DNA from: Lophium mytilinum
Taxonomy: Eukaryota > Ascomycota > Dothideomycetes > Mytilinidiales > Mytilinidiaceae
NCBI GenBank assembly: GCA_010093605.1
Contig: MU004190.1
Span: forward strand, 682,001 to 746,000
Length of the DNA stretch: 64,000 nt
Direction: 5' to 3'
Part shown: positions 1 to 10,960 of the stretch, piece after piece
Layout: each line of letters opens with the position of its first letter
How positions within the stretch are numbered: the stretch's first letter is position 1
Notes under the pieces: generated by a model
What the model saw: the letters and a program-made list of their open reading frames with translations, nothing else
Database searches by the model: none
Told to the model about the DNA's origin: nothing
Made by a program: the position numbers and the translations under genes

Positions 1-1252
1 GACAATCCAGATAATTGGAGAGGTAGCCAACGAGAGATCTTCTTCCCGCCGTTATCCCACGTCTACGCGCTGTACGTGTGCATCACCGGGTGTTTTTGGC
101 TCGGGGCGTACGTTTGTTTGATGCCGAGATTCGATTTGGAGCTGTACTGCCGCCTGATGCAGGATCGCAAGGCGACACTGGCGAGGCTCGTGCCGCCGAT
201 TGCGAAGATGCTGGCGGAGCATCTGGTTGTGAGGAAGTATGAGTATCCGTGTTTGGAGTACTTTTCTTGCTCTGCGGCGCCGTTGACGGTGAGAACTACT
301 TACCAACGGATGTTTAGACGAGAGGATGTCTAACTGTTGTTAGGCTGAGACAGCTGAAAAGCTTTCGCTGGCATTTCCACATGTAGCCCTTTGTCAAAGT
401 TAGTCCGTCCCCAGTGTCTTGCGCTCCAGCTACTGACACAAGTTTGATCCGCAGCTTACGGATGTACCGAACTGTCCGGCCCATGTGTGCAGAGTGGCGT
501 TCGCGACAATACCATGGCTTTAGGAGCAAGTGGAAAGTTAATCGCAAATACAGAGATGAGGTTTCTAGATCTCGATGGTAAGGATGTGGGCGCAAGTGGA
601 CCCGGTGAGATAACTGTCCGAGGTCCAAACGTGTACATGTGAGTACCCATATCTCAATATGAGCCCTGATAGTTGAGATCCTTCCTATGCAGGCAAGGTG
701 CTGACCGATATAGGGGCTACAAAGATGACGAAGCGACGACACAAGAATCGATGATCGACGGAGATTGGTTACGCACTGGCGATCTGGGGTATATCGACAA
801 GAAGGGATTTCTTGTTCTTTACGATCGGCTCAAGGACATTATCAAGTACAAAGGGTGAGCCACTCTTGTTTCCTGCCCGTGTTGTTCAACACGTCGCTAA
901 GACTCCAAGCAGGTTCCAAGTCTCGCCGCTAGAGCTGGAGGATATCGCTCATCGACACCCACTCGTCGATGAAGTTGCTGTGTGCGGAGTATGGAGTGAA
1001 GCTGAAGCCACCGAGCTACCTCGCGCATACGTCGTGCTTAAGCAGGGGGTCGAAACGTCACCGACGCAGCTGTCACGGCATGCAGAATCGATATCGGCCT
1101 TTGTCTCTGGGAAAGTGTCCACGTACAAGCAACTACGCGGTATCGTATTCGTAGATGGCTTACCAAAGAACCCAACTGGAAAGGTGTTGCGGCGAGTACT
1201 TCGAGCGGAGAGGGAAAAGTATGAAACGGGGCCAATTCGCGCGAAGCTTTAG
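1..1252 (+). CDS. AMP-forming acyl-CoA/aryl-CoA ligase (4-coumarate-CoA-ligase-like), 3' part
   Basis: C-terminal part of an ANL-superfamily adenylating enzyme; the N-terminal portion lies left of the window. Five exons keep frame: <1-288, 344-398, 455-638, 693-854, 913-1252, with introns of 54-58 bp. Motifs in order: QTYGCTEL (A5, YGxTE), [12 protein letters not shown] (A7), [12 protein letters not shown] (A8 hinge), and [11 protein letters not shown] (A10), whose lysine is the catalytic one in this family. The family activates a carboxylic acid with ATP and joins it to CoA. The protein ends RAKL, so the last three residues AKL match a PTS1 peroxisomal signal. It converges with the Zn2Cys6 gene on the other strand, 148 bp away. 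The acid substrate cannot be told from sequence; fatty, aromatic or alicyclic acids are all possible. Confidence 0.93.
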
Positions 1253-1400
1253 ACTTAGCGATCATCACAATGGAAGGCATTTTCGCATGTGTAGCGTTTC
1301 TGTGATATATCCATTTGGTGATTTGGTTATTAAACATCCGGTCTCGTGGAAATATCATGATGATGAACTCAAGTCTTATTCATAGTCGATGTTCGTAATC

Positions 1401-3846
1401 TTACGTGTCCCAGTCGCCGTAAGTGTTTGCTAATCCTTGCATGAAGTCCAAGTTTTGACCTGATGTTTCGTGTGGAGAGTGCCGGAAGATGGTATGAGGG
1501 TCAGGCACCATCATTTGCGGTGCTTCCAGGACTGGATGTGACCCAGTCTGGTCCATCATGAGATCCGGCGTATGTATCGAAAAGTTGTTTAAGTTGAAGT
1601 CCATGACTGGTTGATCGTCTTGTTGTGAGAGTTCTTCAATCACTGTGTCGCGGTCTTGTCGCTGAATAGACTCATCTACGACGCGGTCGCGCTCTTGGTT
1701 CATCGAGGCTGTACCTGAGGAGCCAAACATCTCATAGTCGCTTGACGAGATGGCAATTTTGAGAGCCTCGAGAGCATGTTTTGCAGCCTCTATGGTTTCA
1801 GCGAGCTCAACTAACAGTTGGTATGCGCTATGGAAAGACTCCAGAGCTGCAGATCCATCTGTCTGTAACTCTGGATCTTTGAGAAGGTAGGCGAGGTGAT
1901 ATATACACTCAACCAACGCAGTGCTGATGAAGTAGCCGGAAGGTCGAATGCCGGGACAAACACTAGCAAACGCAGCAATGGCTTCGATACTGTCTCGTGC
2001 GAGGACGGCGCAGAATTTCCTCGCTTCTTGGCCACTTTCGCCTGACAAGATAGGATTCTGGCGAATCGTCATGCGGAGTAGATTTATTCTCTATTTAGTC
2101 ATTAGAATGCAATAACACTGAACGAAGGAATCCTGTCTATGACTTACGATGAATATGAACAAGCGTCGTCGTAGTTGAGGCTCCGTCTCACCTTCTGAAG
2201 TATATGTTTCCAGCAAATCCGTGTCCCAAGTCAATTCGGAAGGCAGTTGGCGACGTACGAGAATCACACGAGTGTCTGCTATCTCCACTTCTCGCCAGTC
2301 TGTTCGCTTTGGAGCTGATGCCGCGAAGAAATTATCCCATATTTGACCCCAGAGCTTGGCGAAGTTGATTAAAACCTGGAAGTACGGCTGATGAAGTGCA
2401 ATATGACTTGATGGCTCGCTTAGAGCATCACCTGGTTCGTGTCGTGAGCGCGGATTTGCCAGACTTTGCTCAAAGTCTTCAACTGCGACCTCGATATCTC
2501 GGATGAGATATGGGCTTCCATTGCGTTGCGCAATCCTGCGATCGAAAAAGTATATCGTCCACCACAACTTCTTCCGGGCCGAGATTTCGCTTTCGGGGCA
2601 ATCCCTCCATGCAGCCTGATTATTCAGGCGAGCTTTTATGGCCAACTGGACAGTAGTGCCTATGGCCTGCAATGCAGGCTGGAGTAGTTCTGAGTGCATC
2701 ATATAGAGAGCGCTAAGGAGGTGGTATCGTACCAGATCCAAGGACACGGTTTTGGAAGTGGGGAAATAGTGCATCAGCTTGCGACCCCTTACGTAGATTG
2801 CCCAGCCTGGTCTCACATCGTCTGCCTTAACACGTTGAGGATCCATACAATCGCCCATTGCAAGAATGTTGCATAGAAGCGCTGTGATGGGATGCCGCGG
2901 GAAGTCTATGTCAACGATCAGATTGTAGTCGGAATAACCTAGGCTTTGTAAAGTCTGGAATATTCGAGCTTCTGTATCCGTTTGATCCAGATAAGGGAAA
3001 AAAGAGTCCATGTCGCGAAAATAAATGTCAAGTAGATGTTTCAATCTTGACGGTCGAGGAAGCTCTAGGGGAAAAGTACGGTCAGGATTTGCGGGTGTTG
3101 CCACTGGCCGAGCTTTGGCGGAGCCCGCACTCAGCAGCTCATGCAGTGCGACGAGCTGCGAGGACAGTGATAGGCTGCGGTAGTCATTTCCAGTGAGATC
3201 AAACGTGTCTGTTTCATCCCGCAGCGGTTGCGTAAGGTCCACCAGATACGGCGTCAGATTTGACGCATTGCTGGGCCGCGAGGTGCGTTGCACACTAGAG
3301 AACACATCAACTGGGTCATTATAACATGCTGAAAGATGAATCGAGACTGACCTTGCGTTAGTCTGCTTGGGGTTGGCCTCTGATACACGTCGAACCTCTT
3401 CTTGCAGGAGGGCAAGCCGGTCCTCAAGAGATACGCCGCGAGAGTGAGATTTCGAGTGTCGTCCACTTCGACCATTCGCTTCCGTGGCTGTGCTTCTATA
3501 GCAGGTTACCAAGCTGGGCTATTCTGAGGTCTCATGGGTAAAGTACTTAGATGAATTGCCCGTTCGCTGGCGTTTCCGCCTCCCGTCGTTTTCTGGTTTC
3601 GGCGGGTAGACGCACACAACATCTCTTGCACGACAGTGGAGACAGACGTCTTCGCCGGAGCACTGGGAAAAGGCCATCTAGTCAGAAGGTGCTGCGGGGT
3701 GTGGCATTGATCTGAGGGTACCTTGACCTTCCGTCGCTGGCAATCCTGGCTACAATGAGCTGCTTAGATATGAATGCTCCCATGCAGGACCACGGAGGCT
3801 TACCACGCGCGAGCAATATACTTATTTCGTCGTCGGCCGCTGCCAT
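1401..3846 (-). CDS. Zn2Cys6 fungal transcription factor with unusual first zinc half-site
   Basis: Six exons keep frame: 3804-3846, 3722-3759, 3547-3662, 3352-3495, 2148-3294, 1401-2090, giving about 725 aa. The zinc cluster is spread over the first three small exons: AHCSQDCQRRKVKC then CSGEDVCLHC and RARDVVC. The spacing is C-x3-C-x6-C-x5-C-x2-C-x6-C, where the family norm for the first pair is C-x2-C. The long exon carries the fungal-specific transcription factor domain (PF04082-like: a FFPYLDQ-type start, then RKKLWWTIYFFDRR). The C-terminus is acidic and Asn/Gln/Met-rich, as in activation regions. The intron at 3295-3351 is 57 nt, a multiple of three and stop-free, so retention would add 19 residues. 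It is head-to-head with another Zn2Cys6 gene at 4353 and beside the ligase, so it is a candidate local regulator (inference). Confidence 0.88.
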
Positions 3847-4352
3847 TGCTGACCTGCTTCTCGGTGCGGTGTGGAGAGGTCGACGGGGATTGTGACATGG
3901 CTATATACACGCGCCTTTCACGCACTTGGGTTGAAGGTGGTCCGGGCAGTTCCAGCAGCTAGAGACGATGAGGGACGTGTCACGTCAATATGGGGTGGTG
4001 ATGGTGGAGCTGGCGAGGAGCGTGGGACGGTGGCAGCAGAAACATGGGCCCCGGGTCATGGAGACACAGTCGGGCCGATTGACCCCAGACAGGATCCTCC
4101 CCCCAGCCCCTAACGCCCCTAACCCCACAGCAAGCGGGCCTATAAACCTGGGGCACAGGGGGAAAGGGGGGGCAAATGTCTCCCGGTTATGACTGCCAGC
4201 CAGCCGGCTTCCCCGCATTTCCAAGGTTTCTATCGCATGCCTTGCACTTGCTCTGAGATGCTCGCTCACATGCTGAAAATCCGTCGTAACGCAGCATCAC
4301 TCAACCACCGCAAACCACGCCCACCCACGCCAACCCACGAAGACTGCATTCT
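3847..4352. promoter_or_regulatory. Shared 5' region of two divergent Zn2Cys6 genes
   Basis: This 506-bp stretch lies between the start codons of two divergently transcribed regulator genes (3846 on minus, 4353 on plus). It has G-rich and C-rich tracts around 4090-4170. I see no clear TATA box and no convincing reading frame. A bidirectional promoter is inferred from gene orientation only. Confidence 0.5.
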
Positions 4353-6646
4353 ATGACTCCCTCTCTGAACCACGAAGCTGGGGCATCTGCTCCTCGACGC
4401 AAAGTAACCAAGCCAAGCTCGCAGCCGCTCCGCAGAGCTTCTGTAGCCTGTGTGACGTGCCGCGACAGGAGAGTCAAGTGTGACGGCGACTCGGATCCCC
4501 GGGGGAGTGCTGCGAAGCCATGTTCGCAATGCAAGCAGTCAAACAGATCATGCACTTTTCGCTTCGATGACCGTCGAAAAATGTATGCGGAGCCTTTGGA
4601 AAGCCAGAAACCAGTAGACCGACTTATTGATAGCATCGTAGATCTTCGTCCAAGGCATATGTTCAGCAGCTCCAGGAACGCATCGCGGCACTAGAACGGA
4701 AACAGGCCCCATCCGTCGAAAGAAGTTCGAGCGACGCCAGTCCGGGTGCCTACATCCATAATCCTGACGATGAATCTACGTGGGCTTCCATTCCGGACAC
4801 CTTCGTGGATAGCGACGCGTTAGGGGCGCCGGACCAACAATACGATCAAAGCAACTTGTTCCAAATCATCTTGGATCAGCAGTCCATCGCTAGAGACTTT
4901 GGTTTGAAATCGCCCACACCAATTTCATCCGCGATTTGTGGAACGATTCTGCCAATGGCGTCAAAAATGGGGCTGATGAAAGGGACCTTGAGTTCCGACG
5001 AGAATGGTCAATCGCACTACTTTGGCTACACCTCGAATCTGCAAGTCGTGTCGTTTCTGCCGCACTCACCAACCTCAAGCACGACACTACCAACCTACTC
5101 CCAAGACGAGGAGCTTGAGCACCTGGCTGATTCGGAGGCCACCCGGACACATTTGCTGGAGCTATACTTCACATATCACCACCCGGCCGTACCAATTCTA
5201 GACGAGGAAACATTTAGAGAGGGCCACGAAAAAGGCGTAAAGTCGCAGTTCTACTCACTATTCCTGCTCTACGCAATACTGCTGAGATCAATACGACTAA
5301 GCAAAAAGATTGGTATACGAAGTCTTGCCGCGGTATATCTCCACCGAGCAAAGGCGGAGTTGCTTTCTGAGCTGGAGCAGCCTACCATCTCCACAATTCA
5401 GGCACTCTGCATATTTGGCCACTACCTGGGAAGCACTGGAAATGATAGGGCTTGCTGGCTATATCCAGGAATTGCCTTTCGGCTTGTGCATGATTTCGGC
5501 CTCCATCAGGATCCCACCGACCTCGTACGAGAAGGCCAGCTTACGGAGAAGGAAAACAAGGTTCGACACGTGACATTGTGGGGATGCTACACGATAGACA
5601 AACTGTACAGCTCTTTCCATGGCAGGCCAACCGCATTGAGATTTCCTGATATCACTGTCCCTCTTCCTACCTTCGCTACTGTTGGACCCCAGCATCAACT
5701 ACTCTCCTCATGGGTCCAGCTATCCATAATTCTCGATGATATCATCAGCGTCATCAACGGTCCCATAGAGCTCTTGGATCACCCCAGTACATTATCTACT
5801 CTATCCGAGGCGAGTCTAAGACTTCTACAGTTCCTCAAATCATTACCGAGTGAACTAGAATGGAGCGCCAAATCCGAGTTGCCTAGCTCGGGAGTTTGTT
5901 CGCTACATATGCAATTCCTTGCCACCACAATACTCTTACACCGACCTTTTGCTGCCTGTATGCTTGGGTCCGAAGCGTCCAAGAGCAGTCCTAAGCGGCA
6001 ACTGGATGGCTATACTCCTCAAGTCTCTCAACACATATGTACAGTGAACGCCATGCGTATAGCGAGGATGTTGCAAGCCTTCCGTCAACACTACGGGATC
6101 GAGAAGATGTTTTCGACAGTAGTCTATGTGACTATGACCTCGGCGCTGAGTTTAATCACCGAAATCTCAATGGGAGACAGCAACAAAGATAAGAGCGCCG
6201 AGATTGCTTGCGTAAAGATATGTTTCGAAATCCTTGATGACTTGGCACCATCAACTCCGGTAGCGGGACGTAATTATGCGATCCTCAGATCGATCATGGA
6301 GTACTGCGGATGCTCAGACCTGGTTCCACCTCCTACGAACGTCATGCAGGAGACTTCAAGCAATCAGCAACCGAGTAGATCCAGACCGCCACGAGAGAGT
6401 TCGACAGCATCTGACCAACTGTGTCCTCCAGACATCGAGCAGGAGCAGATGAATACCTGGGCAGCTGGGCCTGATGTTCAACCAGACTTCAATACAGGTA
6501 TGGGATATGCAGATTTCAATTTGCCAGACTTTCTATTCCAGCCAATGGGGCCTATGGACCTTGGTCGGTATGGCTCTGATGCGCTCTTTGGGTTAGAGCA
6601 GGGCGCTATATACCCCGATGGATTTCATACAGTCCAAAGCCATTAG
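4353..6646 (+). CDS. Zn2Cys6 fungal transcription factor (XlnR-like domain layout)
   Basis: The N-terminal zinc cluster is CVTCRDRRVKC followed, after a long loop, by CSQCKQSNRSC (C-x2-C-x6-C-x13-C-x2-C-x6-C). A short coiled coil follows (QLQERIAALERKQ), then a fungal transcription factor domain whose core includes GRPTALRFPD. A Pro/Asp/Phe-rich tail follows, ending near HTVQSH. The zinc cluster and the coiled coil lie in different frames. The only GT..AG intron I find that restores frame is about 4614-4666 with a weak donor, giving ~746 aa. The sequence just before the coiled coil (codons for SSSKAYV from 4643) also looks coding, so exon-intron structure or base calls around 4580-4670 are uncertain. 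The first exon starts at the ATG at 4353. It is divergent from the other regulator and convergent with the SDR. Confidence 0.87.
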
Positions 6647-6982
6647 TCTTCGTACGCCAATTTGCTACTACCTGATTACTACTGTTTTAAGCATAGCCGG
6701 AATGTAATCTCTGTCATAGCAAGACTGGGTTTGGTCTCAATTACTTGTAATCAATGCGTTACCCAAACAAGCTACCCTAGAAGCTAGCGTTCATCAATCA
6801 CAATACCACCGTAGTAGTGGTGAGTCCGTAAGAACAGACGAGTGACCTAGTCTATATATTCGAGCTACATGAAGCGTAATCATGTAGAGGCCCATACACA
6901 TCATTCAAGATTTCATTCACGGAGTACGAATCATCTCAATCCATGCATCAAAGCAATATTCATTCACACGCTATAAATATCT
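6647..6982. other. Intergenic, convergent gene ends
   Basis: This is the tail-to-tail spacer between the Zn2Cys6 gene ending at 6646 and the SDR ending at 6983 on the other strand. It is moderately AT-rich and I see no gene in it. Confidence 0.6.
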
Positions 6983-7876
6983 CTACTGGAAGCCTCCGTC
7001 TACGTTGATTGTCTGTGAGTATCAGGTTAGTATTGTATCGCGGACATGAAGGGAGGAGGCCGCTCACGCTGCCAGTGATATATCCCGCGGCGTCGCTCAG
7101 CAAGAAAAGAATCACTTTAGAGACTTCCTCGGGCTGAGCTATGCGCTTCAACGCTGTCCGAGATAGCAAGCGGTCGTGAATTTGCTCTTGACTGCCTAGA
7201 GCTTTCGCAAGAGGGGTATCAATAACGCCACTGCAACGCATCATTAGTAAGATTGCCCCATAACGGACCAGGAGATAAAAGTTGATTTGAGATCGGCTGA
7301 AACTTACGGCGCAACTGCATTAACTCGAACACCTCGAGGCCCGTACTCTTGCGCCGCACACTTGCTCAGCGAGATCACTCCCCATTTCGCCGTCCCATAT
7401 GGAGCATTCCACGGAGTGCCACGCTGGCCCGCAATGCTAGCCGCGTTGACGATGGATCCGTCGTCCTTAATATGTCTTAATTCGGCCTTTATGCTATTCT
7501 TAACGCCAGTCAAGTTTACGCTCATCATCCAGTCCCAGTCCTTATCTTCAATGGTATCGAGGGCGTAGCCCTTGCCGTTGAAGCCCTGCGTGCCAATGAC
7601 TCCGGCCATATTCGCCGCGCCGTCAATGCCTCCAAACTTGTCCGAGGTGGCTTTCACGGCAGCCTCGACGGCGGCGTAGTCTACAACATTGGCTGCGAAT
7701 GCGAGGGCCTTTGCTCCGATTCTTTCCACTTCAGCGAGGACGTCTTCAGGCTTTTGGAGATCTAGGAGCCCGAGGTTTGCGCCTTGCTTTGCTAGCATGA
7801 GCGCTGTGGTTCGACCCTGGCCTGAAGCGGCGCCGGTGATGATGTAGGTCTTGCCTTTGAGATCGCTGTAAGACAT
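6983..7876 (-). CDS. Short-chain dehydrogenase/reductase (classical SDR)
   Basis: Exons 7308-7876, 7068-7230 and 6983-7012 join in frame to 253 aa, the usual classical SDR size. The Rossmann nucleotide-binding motif TGAASGQG is near residue 14, followed by NMAG, the catalytic serine region VNAASIAG, and YGTAK, the YxxxK active site. The last exon codes only for TINVDGGFQ, a typical SDR C-terminus. The start at 7876 gives MSYSDLKGKTYIITG; an upstream in-frame ATG is less likely because it would put some 89 residues ahead of the fold. Such enzymes interconvert alcohols and ketones with NAD(P). It shares a 516-bp divergent promoter region with the flavin monooxygenase, so it could supply or remove that enzyme's ketone (inference). 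Confidence 0.94.
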
Positions 7877-8392
7877 GTTTGCTGGTAGATTGGAGGAATA
7901 AAATGTATGATGATTCTTAGAAGGTGCACGATACCATCTCAATATAGCATCTCGTCTGGGGAAGTAACCCCGCAAACGAGATGCAGTGATGACCACGAGT
8001 CCAGGAACGCTAAAACGGAGCTTAGTCTCGATAGCTCGACCGAAGCATCGTAGAATCTCGGAATGGGGTTTTCGGGAGCAGCAACACGCCGGTTTGCGGG
8101 TATGCACAGCTCGGTCGGGGAATTGATTCGGGGCAGCTTGCATGGATGTCGATCATGTTCGTTCCGGAATTTGAACTCCGCCCAGCCCACAACTTTCCCC
8201 AGGAAAGCACAACACCATCGAGCATGCATGGGGAGCTTGTGTAGCTAACCCTAGGATGGAGCTCAAGCTTCTTATTAGTCGTCGTTCTGGCTTAGCCTAT
8301 CGACTTCTCCTTAATAGAGCTCTTGTTCAATCTTTCTCTGGAAGCTTTCATCGCTTGCGTTCTCTCCTACTTCGAAACTACTATCTTCCAAT
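7877..8392. promoter_or_regulatory. Divergent promoter of SDR and Baeyer-Villiger-type monooxygenase
   Basis: The 516 bp between the two start codons must hold both promoters. At 8165-8180 there is a perfect CGG-N10-CCG inverted pair, the geometry that some Zn2Cys6 homodimers bind (Put3 uses N10). Several other CGG triplets lie at 8089-8132. Binding is not shown; the site is a candidate because two Zn2Cys6 genes lie within 5 kb. Confidence 0.45.
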
Positions 8393-10445
8393 ATGACGGC
8401 CAACGATACCATCAAGGGTCCCAAGAATGAGGCGCCCGTCGCTAATGGGGTTGTCAAAGGGCACCCTGAGGAGCCGGCCTTGAAGCCGATCCAGTCCACA
8501 GCAGCGTACAAGGAAAAGTACCCGAAAGCGTACGAGATGTCTAAGCAGTACTTTGATGCTCCGCGCAAGCTCAAGGTCATAGTTGCGGGGGCTGGATGTA
8601 GTGGTTTGGATCTCGCTCATGCAGTTGAGACGGGCGTACTTAAGAACATCGACCTTAAGATTTACGAAAAGAACGCCGGACTTGGAGGGACATGGTATGA
8701 GAATCGCTACCCTGGCTGCGCATGGTAAGTTCATCATGCAGTATTTCAATGTGAATCAGTGCGGATCAGGCTGACCGTCATACGTCAGCGATATTCCATC
8801 ACATAATTACTTGGTAAGTCGCTCGCGGCGTCTTCGTTGTGCCAACTAGAGCTGACACACCGGCCTAGTTTACCTGGGCACCAAACCCCAACTGGTCTTC
8901 ATTCTATGTCAGCGCGCCGGAGATCTTAGAGTACATGGAAGACGTCGCCGACAAATTCCACCTCCGGAGGTACATCACCCCTCGACGGAAAGTGATCGGA
9001 GCGCGCTGGGTGCAAGAGAAGCAGAAGTGGGAGGTTGTAAGTAGACGCACCGACGGCCGACGAAACGTCGTCTCTGCTCAAGGCGTCACCGCTGGCGAAA
9101 CGGGCGAGGACATCATCGAAGAGTGTGACATTTTCATCAACGCGAGCGGATTCTTCAATGCCTGGCGCTGGCCAAAGGTTGCCAAACGAGAGGATTACGA
9201 GGGTACTCTCGTCCATAGCGCCGACTACAATCCCGCTGTCAACCTGCGCGGAAAGCGCGTCGCTGTCATTGGAAATGGAAGCAGTGGGATCCAGGCTACC
9301 GCCGCCGCTCAGAAACTGGCCTCCCATCTGACAGTCTTTGTCAGGAATCCCACATACATCACCTCCAACATGGGATCGCGGTTCATTCCTCCGGGACAAA
9401 AGCAGCTATACTTCGATGACGAGCAAAAGAAGAAGTGGATCGAAGATCCACAGTCGTATCTACACTACCGGAAAGAAGTCGAGAAAGAACTCAACATCAG
9501 ATTCCCCATGTTCATCCGCGACACTCCCCAGCAAGCGATGGCCAAAGACTTCACCATAAAAGACATGAACGCAAAACTAGCCTCAAAGCCCGAGCTCCAG
9601 GGCCTGCTTGTACCTGATTTCGCAGTTGGATGCCGTCGCCCAACACCCGGCACTGGCTACCTCGAGGCGCTCTGCGCAGACAACTGCGACGTGGTCTGGG
9701 GCGAACTCGACAGCTTCACAAAGACCGGGATAAAGTCTGCCGATGGCAAGGAGAGGGACTTCGATGTTATCATCGCCGCTACAGGCTTCGACATGTCGTT
9801 CATCCCCCGGTGGCCGATCATCGGCGCCAACGGGACCGACCTGCAAAAGGAATGGACCAAGAATCCCGCCTGCTACATGTCAGCTATCGCGGAAGACATG
9901 CCCAACTACTTCGTCTACTTAGGGCCCGGAAGCCCCGTGGGCCACGGTAGTCTAATCACCTCCATCGAACGCATCACCATTTACGTTTGCGACATCATCA
10001 AGAAGCTGCAGAGGGAGAACTACACGTCTTTCAAACTCAAGCCCGGCAAAGCGCTTTCTTACCAGGCTCAGATGTTGACGTGGTTGGACAAGACGGTCTG
10101 GGGTGATTCGTGTCAGAGCTCCTTCAAGAACGGAACGGTGGATGGCGCTCTTCACGCTTTCCATCCCGGATCTCGGCTGCACTACTTCGAATTACTTAAC
10201 CGGCATAGATATGAGGACTTTGACTGGACTAGTGGGTGCCCGGAGCCGGAGCTTGACTTTGCGTGGTTCAATAATGGCTTTTTGGAACATGAGTTGGAGC
10301 CTGATGTGGAGGCTGATCCTACGTAAGATATTCCTAGATCCACTTGTGCTCTTGAGAATGATTGCTGACTTTACTTGATTATAGGTGGTATTTGGACCAG
10401 GATGTGGACACGTTGACGAAGTTTCTTGCTTCGGCGAAGGTGTAG
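8393..10445 (+). CDS. FAD-dependent monooxygenase, Baeyer-Villiger type
   Basis: Exons 8393-8724, 8789-8813, 8869-10322 and 10385-10445 give 623 aa. Motifs in order: GAGCSG (FAD-binding GxGxxG, about residue 67), GGTWYENRYPG then CDIPSHNY across the 25-bp exon, GFFNAWRWP (a variant of the Baeyer-Villiger fingerprint FxGxxxHxxxWP with Asn at the His position), GNGSSG (NADPH-binding), and IIAATGFDMSF. The order and length fit fungal Baeyer-Villiger monooxygenases, which insert oxygen next to a ketone to make an ester or lactone. Hydroxylation or S/N-oxidation by a related flavoprotein cannot be excluded, since the fingerprint is not exact. It ends in AKV, not a standard PTS1. It is divergent from the SDR and convergent with the acyl-CoA dehydrogenase. 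Confidence 0.93.
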
Positions 10446-10960
10446 AGCACTAGAGATGTCGTAGTCTTATGCCATAGATGTCAATATATACGCGCAATGC
10501 CTCATGATACTATCAGGGTGTATACTCTACGAATAGTGAACTGATTTGACTTGCGCAAGTTTCTACACGCAAGCTTTCGGGGATCTTATGGACTCTAAAT
10601 ACAGTGCCTTATCAAAACCGAGAAACATTGCGGCGATCCGACCGACACATGAAGCCCCTACCGCCGCGGACAGGCCTAACGATAACCAAGGCTCGAGCCT
10701 TTGAGTCAGGGGTCTAATAGGCGACTCTTATACGGCTGTCCAGACCGGGCGTTAACGATCAGGAAATTTTTTATGGCGTTACTTCCAGATGCTCGGGACC
10801 AGTTTATCAAGCATTCAATCAAGCCACCCAAGAGGCTATTTCCCGCCGTCATAATCCTACCTTTAATATCAATACACCTGCACAAGTACTTTGGAGGACA
10901 ATACGCAGCGGTGAAAGCGATAAGTAAAAACATCATGATCTATAAATCTACACTGCTACA
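10446..10960. other. Intergenic, convergent gene ends
   Basis: This is the spacer between the stops of the monooxygenase and the acyl-CoA dehydrogenase. The reading frame continuing to about 11219 on the plus strand overlaps dehydrogenase coding sequence antisense and has no recognisable domain. I see no gene here. Confidence 0.6.
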
